NCBI GenBank assembly: GCA_037893245.1
Contig: JBAIAA010000872.1
Coordinates: 234,795 to 298,794 of the forward strand
Origin: Crossaster papposus
Lineage: Eukaryota; Echinodermata; Asteroidea; Velatida; Solasteridae
Reading direction: 5' to 3'
DNA length: 64,000 nucleotides
Each line of letters starts with the position of its first letter. Position 1 is the stretch's first letter. Shown piece after piece: positions 56,545 through 64,000 of this stretch. The notes beneath the pieces were generated by a model, which made no database searches, was not told the DNA's origin, and saw only the letters and a list, made by a program, of their open reading frames with translations. The position numbers and the translations under genes are program-made.

Positions 56545-56924
56545 TAGTCGCTGTCAGAATGGGTTGTCGCTATCGTTTTGGCCTCTGGAGCATTCATTAC
56601 CCAACATATTTTTTAAAAGTTTGGATTTTTGTAAATCTAATTTGTTAACCAAAACAGAAAATCTGTTTCTACAAGTTCCATTTGATTCGTGGGTTTTGAG
56701 CGGCCATGTTTTTTTTAATGCATTTTCAATGAACAAAAACATGGCCGACCAGAATTGTTTTAATGGAAGTTAAACAAATTTGTTCCTGGACTTTTGTCAG
56801 ACCCGACATGTCAAATTCTGTCAACAATTTTGATTTACAAAAATCCAAACTTTTTAAAAATTGATTGGGTAACGAATGCCCAAGAGGCCAAAACGACAGC
56901 GACAAACCATTCTGACAGCGACTA
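56545..56924. mobile_element. 380-bp MITE with long terminal inverted repeats
   Basis: Ends TAGTCGCTGTCAGAATGG and CCATTCTGACAGCGACTA, with TA on both sides. The arms of about 115 bp pair through TTTTGGCC and ATTACCCAA blocks to CAAAAATCCAAAC. The centre contains GCGGCCATG...CATGGCCG. U1 keeps only its right half (18468-18745). Confidence 0.8.
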
Positions 56925-57129
56925 TAGGCCTATGGGCAAGGCACAGACTGGGCCTAGGCTGTACATGTAGGCCTAGTGTAGCTAAAGTGTAGTGTCAGTA
57001 TGGGCCTCATGATCATTCATTAGTCTTTTTACAATATTTTGTATCTCAAATCCTGTTTTGCAGAAAATATTACCAAGCGAATACGACTACCACATTTGCA
57101 GTTTCAAACCGAATGAAAACGGTTTCCAG

Positions 57130-57388
57130 GCTGAGATTCGATTGCCAGTTCATGATGAGAAAGGTGCCAAGAAATGAATTGCAGCGTTCCAAAATTCCAG
57201 CAAAGAAACATACAGAGTGCAAGCTATACAAAACCATCGCAGGGTTGGGTCAACACAATGAAAGTTTATTATCGTTGTCAACACAACACCATTCCTAGGA
57301 CAGAGACTGTTAGAAGATCATCAAAGAACACCAACTTTCAAGCTACAATGGTTGTGACAGTAAAACGGACTGGAAAATACCGTAGTAG
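57130..57388 (+). pseudogene. MULE/FAR1-like exon, U2 copy
   Basis: Acceptor GGTTTCCAG at 57129. Peptide pieces in two frames: EIRLPVHDEKGAKK, stop, IAAFQNSSKETYRVQ, then KVYYRCQHNTIPRTET and NTNFQATMVVTVKRTGKYRS. YRCQHNT and N..F.A.MVVTVK resemble the FAR1-type zinc-binding domain found ahead of MULE transposase domains. A TGA in the position of a likely Trp and one frameshift break it. The donor is unclear: GCAAGT follows at 57389, a possible GC-type donor. Confidence 0.5.
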
Positions 57389-57625
57389 GCAAGTATTGCT
57401 TCTAAAATAAATGTTGTCCCATAGGTTTAGGGGCATTCAATGCATAGGTATTTATATCGAGGGTTAAATGAAGATGGCAAGAGGTCTGCGAAGAGGGGCC
57501 GATGCTGAAGACTTTCCTGTGTGACATTTGCTAATATACACGCCATACGTACATGTACCCATGTGCCACCCATGTATATTTCTGCTAATCTGTCCATGTT
57601 CTCACCCATCTTTTCTAACCCACAG

Positions 57626-57889
57626 GGCCAAATGCAAGGATCCCGATTTTCCAATGGTTGTTAGATTAGACCACATCCACAATCATCTGATTGAACCTGC
57701 TGACACCCTGAAGTTTCGAGGTGTCACAGAAGATTGTAACGCGGAATTCAGATGTCTATTCGAAAAAGGTCACTCGCCAGCTTCAGCCTTGAACACACAC
57801 AAACTTGACTTGCAAATGGAGTTCGGTGCTGATTACGTTTAGGAAGCTGGTGACCGAGCCAATTGCCCCGACTTGCAATTATGCCACAG
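57626..57889 (+). pseudogene. MULE/FAR1-like (SWIM-family) exon, U2 copy
   Basis: Acceptor CTAACCCACAG and donor CACAG|GTGAGA. Peptide: AKCKDPDFPMVVRLDHIHNH, LIEPADTLKFRGV, LFEKGHSPASALNTHKLDL and MEFGADYV, then TAG, then EAGDRANCPDLQLCHR in the same frame to the donor. It is better preserved than U1 in the GHSPASAL segment, but it shares the same premature TAG, so inactivation probably predates the duplication. Alternatively the stop is the true end and the tail is 3' UTR. Confidence 0.65.
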
Positions 57890-59349
57890 GTGAGAACAAC
57901 ATTGCTGGTTACGAGTACTATGGTTACAGAATGCTATGCTCAGATTTATAGAAATTTAATACATGTACCTGAAATATTTTAAAAACCGTATTTCAATTGA
58001 TAATGATGGATCCAATGCCACCGCGGTCTTGTTTACATGGGCTTGACAAGAATTGACTTCATTCTCCAACTCAAAGATCCAAATAAGATAATATTGATTG
58101 TTTTGTGCCTTTTTATCACAATATCAATATGCCTGACGTCGCCCATCAAATTTTCACAACGTTTCCTGCGACATGATGTCAAATTATTAATGTTGATGCC
58201 CTGTTGGTGGGCGTTTTGACGTCGCGTGACTCTTGGTTTGATGCAGGACGGCATGATTTGTTTACCTTCGGGTGCTGCCCTCTTTTGGAGTAATATAGTC
58301 GTGAAGGTCCCTGTGTTTATCAGTACAGCATTGAATCTGGTCTATTAAAAAACACACTCAACATTAACTCCAATCTTTATCCAAGCCAATCCCATAAGGT
58401 AACTTGTGCAATTTCATGCAACGGGGGTACTAGTACCATGATAGCAAGTAGCGTAGTGGTATACGGCAGTGAATATACAACACAGTGTTTTATCACCGTA
58501 TACGACTCAGACATGACCGATTTTCTCGTTTCAACTGGAAATATACCAATACAACAAAAATCAAAAGCGTTTATTTACCATCCAAACATGCTTAAAATTC
58601 GTCTGCACGTGTTTCTTTTTCAAACCGATGCAAATTTCAGCATTACGGAGCTTTTTTCGCCGTATATGACTAGCGCCCTCTGTCGACCAATATTCTACAG
58701 CGTTACTACCGTATTATTCGCGTACCACGACGTCGACACTCTGGTGATGACTTCGATCATTCCACGGTGATACAAAAAGTGAACCTTTAATATCAGTGTT
58801 TTGATTCATCTTTACGAATTTGAGTTTTTTTAGTTGAGTTTTTTTAATGAATTAAATAGAAACAAGAATCCTCGAATCTGATAATAACGTTGGTGTGCGG
58901 CATACACGGGTAATTATTTTAATATTTACTGCGCTATTTTTACAAATAAAAAAGGCTGGGAATCACTGAACACTATTGAAGAATGTCATCCCTACTTGCT
59001 ATTTTACGATTGTTCACACAGTTTTCTTTATAAATAAAGAAATCCAGAGAGCTCTGTTGTGGAAATAAATTCTGTTGTCATCAGCTTCTTGTCACTATAG
59101 CTTCTTGTCGCAGAGCATTAATTAGTTCGTCGAAACTGTTGACGTGGGACCAATGATTCGTCATGAGTAATTGTTGATGTCATGTCCTGTGTTCGCACTC
59201 CTGTGTCAACTCTTCAAATTCAGCTTGTTGTAACTCTTTAAATTGTGTAATACACGACGAGGCTAAGAGCTTCTGGGTGCGGGTTGCTGGGTAGGAACTT
59301 CGTCAAAAAGAACTGAGTAATGATTTATCAAGTTGATCATCAAATAAGA

Positions 59350-60530
59350 TAAGATAAGACTTTATTCAACCAATGCAAAATGTTAACAACTATTGACATC
59401 GAAAAATGACTTATTCCTCGAGCTCAAAAATTGTTTAAATATATATTTATATAATAAAATACAAATTACACAATACACATAATTATACTATAGACACACA
59501 ATACAAACCTCAATAAAAACAAACTAAGATTAAGTCCCATTGTATACACGAACTGCAGAAGGTTAAAAACTCTTTGTAAAACGCTTACTACCATACAAAA
59601 TCCTAAGACGTCGGCAGGAATGTGAAATAATCAGTTGCTGGATGGAACTTGTCCTCCTTGACCCGTTTTCACATTCTGTCATTGTAAATAGATTCCAGTG
59701 TTGGTAAGGTAGTGCCAATGATTTATAAATTCTCTTCGGTAAGCATGTAAGAAGAGAATTACTATCTCATCGTAAGTGTGAGTTGAAGCTGAAAAGGTGC
59801 AGCTGTTATGCAAAGTGGTGTGCAGTGAAGCAAGTGGCAGGGTATGGTTATAAGGCGTAGGAATGCGGTTGTGTGGCATTCGCAGTCACCACGCGTCACG
59901 CCACACATTTTACCGTTTAATTATAAGTTTATATTATGGTGAAACCTTTGTCTTATATCATTTATTAATCAAGACATGTTGCCTTGCGGCAGACCCTGGA
60001 GTTTGATAATTGAAGTAATGCTCGATCGCCTTCGGGGGTCAGATAGGAATTTTACCAGAGTTTTTTGCCCCAACGTTACGATAACAGGTTTTTACCTCTG
60101 GTTTTTCGCCTATTTCGGGGTCTCCTAAATTCACCGTTTTTATTTGAGGCGGTCTATAGAAGTACTTGGCCATAACAGATAATATAATTTGCCTCTATCT
60201 CTGTTTTTTCATTAATATTGTATAACAAATATGTTTGTAGATACATAACGAACCGTTTTAAGAGCGCGGTGGCTGTATATCACCCAAAGATTAAAACAGT
60301 TTAAGAGCAAAACATGTATAATTTGGGTTTTTAATTGTGGCAGGTTTGTCGGGGCTGAGATGATATCTTCTCTGCTGTTCGACCAACAGCGTTTAACTTC
60401 TGACTGATGAAACAATTATGCTATCAATGATAGCCCGGTAAAAATTGACTAAAATACACTGACGAACCCCAAATGGATTCAATTTGCGTAAAAAAAATAA
60501 ACGCTGACGAGCCTTCTCTTTCTGATGGTT
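59350..60530 (-). mobile_element. 3' end of a non-LTR retrotransposon (U3), interrupted
   Basis: Same insertion as 21066-21560, including the TTATC tail and the KSFYPSA-type C-terminal remnant, but with an extra block of about 640 bp (59723-60362) between AGTGCCAATGAT and ATCTTCTCTGCTG. U2 has these sequences joined. The block has no inverted ends and only a 2-bp AT duplication, so it could be an insertion in U3 or original sequence deleted in U2. Confidence 0.65.
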
Positions 60531-60879
60531 GCTAGTTTTATTTGCTTTAACTCGTTTGTCTACTTTTATGATTCCCCTCCCCCTGCAATATTGGTGAACG
60601 GTTAGTTCTCCCTACAAATTTAATCCCATGTAGTTATGCCGCTGTTTCCTCCACGGTCCATTGTGGTCCAATATAGAAACTATATATTTTGTATGGCAAC
60701 ATTTACCGAAGTCGGTACGAACCTGGTGTCACATTTTACTTTTTGATATGTCTGTAAACTTCACACTTTGGTAGGTCTTTGACCATATCCTCGGCCATTG
60801 TGTATCTACAGAAAATCAGGTGAACAGTCAATATCTTATGAAAATGAGACGAAATGAGACTTAATAGTAAAAGAAAACC

Positions 60880-60915
60880 CCCCCCCCCCAAAAAAAAAAA
60901 AAAAAAAAAAAAAAA
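60880..60915. repeat. Poly-C/poly-A tract (U3)
   Basis: Third version of the tract at 4364 and 21929. Confidence 0.9.
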
Positions 60916-61077
60916 GTACCGCGGTACTGTAATCTAAAACGTTGCACGTGACATTTCAAATAAACTTAATGTTTGGCACTCTATAATTATTTTACAAACA
61001 AAACATAACATCTAAAACTCTCCTAGAGTTATTTCATGCACCCAATTAAACTCGATATGTACAATGCATGCGCCTAA

Positions 61078-61791
61078 AGGCCCTGTCACACTTTTGCGTA
61101 TCCTAATTCCTTATGAGTTGCGCATTGACATTTTTTTCATACGCACAATATGCACCTCATATGCATCTCAATCGTTTTGTGTAAGTTTTATGTACGTAGG
61201 CATGCGCACAGTACGGCCCAGTACGCCGGATAGTTTTGGGCAAGCACAAAACTACGCAGCGTACGCTGTTACGCAGGTGATAAGTTATAAATACGCAGCG
61301 CATCGGTCCCGCATCGGTCGAGCGCGGTACAAATACGCTATGTGTTCGTGGGGGATAAGCGGTTCATACGCGGTAATACGCTGATGTTCACGCTATGGAA
61401 TCTGCACTGGTACTGACAACAGCGGGAAGCCGCCGCCTTTTTATAACGCGTGGCGAGCGGCGGACATGCGACGGAAATACGCTCGGCATTCGTCGGAAGT
61501 GCGTCAGGCATGCGGTCGGGATAAGTAGGGTGCGTCTGGAATACGCTCGGCATGCGCACTGCATACGCAGCTATTCGCAGCAGTAAAATAGTGTTGCGCA
61601 CTGCATACGCAACTCATACGCACCTCATACGCCATGGATGCGCTGAATTCGTTACTTATACGCTAGGTGTGCGTCGCATATAAGTCAAAGTAATCGAAAC
61701 ATTTTGAAATTTTGAGCGTACGGCTGCGTATTGAAATTTTTTAATAAGGAACTCATAAGTACTTGATATACGCAAAGGTGTGACAGGGCCT
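61078..61791. mobile_element. PIF/Harbinger-type MITE, 714 bp (U3)
   Basis: Ends AGGCCCTGTCACACTTTTGCG and TGCGTTTCC-type complement finishing GTGTGACAGGGCCT, with TAA on both sides (61075-61077 and 61792-61794). U1 4572-4574 is the empty site. The body is an array of degenerate TACGC words (CATACGC, GCGTATG, TACGCTCGGCATGCG). No coding capacity. Same family style as 29169-31878 and 1024-1842. Confidence 0.85.
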
Positions 61792-62404
61792 TAAGAACGT
61801 GTGGTGCATGCGCGCGTATGCTGTAGACGCGAACAAGATATTTTCCTTATTCGTGGATTGTCAACAGAGGGCGCTGTTTTTTCTCTTAGCCGCTAGTTTT
61901 CTGATGAACAGGCCGGCACCAGACTCAAAGTGATATTGCGGGATTTACTCGCTATTTTCTCTTTACTAACAAGAAGTCACTCTATCGGTTTATGCAGAAA
62001 AAATTACCAAAAACCGTGGCTCATGGTGACCTATTTAAAAAACGTGTAACATTTTGGTTTTGTATATTTTTTACCTAAATTAGCAAAATACGTTTGTTTT
62101 CTAAGCTTATTTAACCGACCTTTCGCTATAGGTTTTTAAATAAATCATACATCAAATGAGAGAGTAACAAAAAGTGGCTTCGGGTAAAATAGGTCATTAA
62201 AGACAATACGTCAGGTTTGTGGACACCGCAACTCCTAATGAAGCGTGTACTCAATTTAAATTCGTCATTAAATAAAAAGGGTAGCTGGTAAAATATCAAT
62301 ATCGAAGTTAATTAATCTTCAAAATCATTTTGTGTGTGTGATATAAAACAGCATTGTTGTTATAGTTAACTAGTTACATTATATCGCTTTAAAGAACAGC
62401 TGTT

Positions 62405-62636
62405 GTCGAGCTGCTATACGTAGTGTAGTGGATAGTGGGATGGGCTATGAATCAAATATCCCTGGTTTAAATTCTGCTGTAGGTCACTTCGTTTTTTCTA
62501 GTCAAATTGATATATTTAGCATTTTTGTTAATTCTTTCCCCCAAATACCTGATCACATTTACCTTTTCGATTTTTTTTCAAAGGGAAATAAAGTCCTTGG
62601 ACCTGACTTGGAACTCGCATATGCTTAAGTATACGA
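62405..62636 (+). mobile_element. tRNA-derived SINE-like element
   Basis: Box-A-like TAGTGTAGTGGATAG is followed 30-odd bases later by a box-B-like GGTTTAAATTC, the spacing of a tRNA promoter. The tail includes TTTCCCCCAAATACCTGATCAC, and the reverse complement of that tail occurs in U1 at 5148-5200, so the family is dispersed. No cloverleaf is evident. Confidence 0.5.
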
Positions 62637-62739
62637 CAATAGCTCGTTAGTGGTATGTAAAAATATCGCGTCCGTGTAGCTTCGCGCGCACGGGTAGCTT
62701 CGCGCGCTTTGATTTAAGACTACCTATACAGCTGCCAAT

Positions 62740-62960
62740 CATAATACCCAGCACGATTATGCGCATCTGACCTCTAATCCTTTAGTCTCCCGTACATACG
62801 CTTTCTAGAATATTGTTACCTAACGCACCCCCCCCCCCCCCCCCCCCCCTAAAAAAATGAAAAGAATAAAAGAGAAACCGCAACATTACGCAAGCAGTTC
62901 CCTCCGTCTCATACGTAATGAAGCGCGACTGTGGCAGAGAAACACCCCCCCCCCCCCCTT
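62740..62960. repeat. Composite simple-repeat and SINE-tail sequence
   Basis: ATACCCAGCACGATT, ATATTGTTACCTAACGC and two poly-C runs (62828-62849 and 62945-62959). The same word order occurs at 26545-26770 and, in inverse sense, near 22440-22600. Confidence 0.55.
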
Positions 62961-63063
62961 CTTTCGTGTTGACCATTGTGTTCGCGGAATCTCAGGCATT
63001 TTTTTTATGTTTCAAGGGGGGATGTGTTGGGTAGCAATAGTGTGGAGAGGGGATCGGGTATAG

Positions 63064-63294
63064 ACCATGTGCCCTGTTACATCTATATTTAAATGTGCCC
63101 GTCAATATGCGCACGCATCGTGTTTTACATAAATTTGGTTAAGAGGCGCCATCAGAGGTCACATAATTCAAAGGTGGTCTGACCTGTGGCGTCCCTCCTC
63201 AACGAAATTTTATGCAAAACACGCGATGTGTGCGCATATTGACGGCCACATTTAAATACAGATATAAACACGTGACGTCAGAAGGCACATCGTC
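63064..63294. mobile_element. 231-bp foldback MITE (U3)
   Basis: The arms ATTTAAATGTG(C/G)CCGTCAATATGCGCAC-type pair over about 60 bp with their complement at 63215-63270, and outer segments ATGTGCC/GGCACAT extend the pairing. TATAG flanks both sides (63059-63063 and 63295-63299). U2 near 22530 has the uninterrupted GGTATAGGGATAGG. Confidence 0.8.
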
Positions 63295-63299
63295 TATAG

Positions 63300-63475
63300 G
63301 GATAGGAGGGGGGAGGTACCCCTCTGCCATATTTCGTGCTGGGTATAGTCTCATATCTTGCTTTATAATATGCATGGCTAATCACGACAAACGTTAACGA
63401 TAGTCGGATTCGAACCACAGACTTTTCGCTCCATATACCTCTCCTTTCTTTTAACTATGCTATTGGCGAGTTGGT
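63300..63475 (-). mobile_element. tRNA-derived SINE-like element (U3)
   Basis: Orthologue of 22560-22712, with the box B GGTTCGAATCC kept exactly on the minus strand. Confidence 0.6.
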
Positions 63476-64000
63476 CAAAGAAACTTCTTGACGTTTCGAA
63501 ATTTGTTCATGCTGAAACCAACGACGTGGGTATACCACACGAGATGCATTATAATTACATATGAATGCCCGCCTCTCTACGCGGACAATAGGCCTATAGA
63601 GAGTTGAATTATCGATCGCCAAATAACATTGTTGTCAGTGGATCGTAAAATAATACAAATATATATCTGAAAAATGTGTCCTTATTAAACTTACGCTAGA
63701 CTGAGAAAGCAATATCTGCGCTGCGCTGCCTTTTGGTGAATGAACTTGAAAACCGTGCGTACACGGTTACCCTAGTAACGCTTACAGGCATTGTCAGTAC
63801 TTGAACAAAAAGCAACCATGTTTGTGTTAAAACCATTGCGTCAGTTATTTCAGACATAAATTAAGCCTACCAGGGATTGCAGTCCTTTAAATATCGAGTT
63901 AATAAGTACATTGAGTAATATTTAGTTTATGGCAAATAAGAATACATAAGAATACATACATTAGTGTGATGCTAATTGACATGTCTGTCGTCAATTTCTC

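Larger units (their letters stand above)
20190..58450. repeat. Tandem segmental duplication unit U2
   Basis: Begins with the block homologous to 2525 and 58455 and ends with the 18470-20185 equivalent (56690-58450). It is expanded to about 38 kb by a Harbinger element, two CACTC-ended elements, re-duplicated unit sequence (37370-41000) and a 13.6-kb retrotransposon nest (42975-56544). Confidence 0.8.
58455..64000. repeat. Tandem segmental duplication unit U3, partial
   Basis: Follows U2 from 20190 (same blocks, including the LINE 3' end) to 23420 at the window edge. Its F5/8C exons should lie roughly 1.3-5 kb beyond the end. Confidence 0.75.

Noticed and set aside
59723..60362. Named transposon for the extra U3 block
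   Set aside because: No terminal repeats, only a 2-bp duplication, and a deletion in U2 explains it equally well.

Overview
This window looks like animal nuclear DNA that is AT-rich and very repeat-rich. It has split genes with GT-AG introns, CR1-superfamily LINEs, a DIRS-like retrotransposon, PIF/Harbinger transposons with TWA target duplications, tRNA-derived SINEs and long homopolymers. F5/8C-domain genes, THAP and MULE-derived sequences and this transposon mix suggest a marine invertebrate, most likely a deuterostome (echinoderm, hemichordate or lancelet). That placement is inference. No prokaryotic operon, CRISPR array or rRNA was seen.

The main structure is a tandem segmental duplication. 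Three diverged copies of one ancestral segment lie head to tail: U1 (about 2.5-20.2 kb), U2 (about 20.2-58.45 kb) and U3 (58.45 kb to past the window end). U2 is long because of later insertions and a local rearrangement. U1 and U2 each carry the 3' part of a minus-strand gene ending in one F5/8 type C (discoidin) domain. The domain is split over three exons with matching phases (U1: 12340-12468, 8906-9111, 8634-8771; U2: 28061-28189, 25069-25283, 24801-24935). U2 keeps a further upstream exon (28783-28992) encoding an unrecognised Cys-containing extracellular-type segment; I see no U1 counterpart. In both copies the last exon is followed by a roughly 450-bp minisatellite that would be part of the 3' UTR, then an AATAAA on the minus strand. 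U3 should carry a third copy past 64 kb. At the distal end of U1 and U2 lie two decayed exons of a MULE/FAR1-like gene on the plus strand.

Region by region: 0-2.5 kb holds a GC-rich TIR element with interleaved Harbinger MITEs inside it. 2.5-9 kb holds a 613-bp transposon with a 9-bp target duplication, a LINE 3' end, a THAP pseudogene and the minisatellite. 9-20 kb holds the U1 F5/8C gene and repeats. 20-29 kb is U2 with its F5/8C gene. 29.2-31.9 kb is a 2.7-kb internally deleted PIF/Harbinger element that keeps ends of both its genes. 32.4-33.6 and 34.7-37.4 kb hold two elements with CACTC-type ends, TA target duplications and internal motif arrays. 37.4-43 kb is inverted and direct re-duplication of unit sequence. 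43-56.5 kb is a 13.6-kb retrotransposon nest: a nearly intact plus-strand LINE, tail to tail with a minus-strand LINE that is split by a DIRS-like element lacking a visible tyrosine recombinase. 56.5-64 kb is the distal end of U2, then U3 with its own Harbinger and foldback insertions.

Because the units are paralogous, several insertions can be read against an empty site inside the same window. That gives exact ends, target duplications and a relative order of events.
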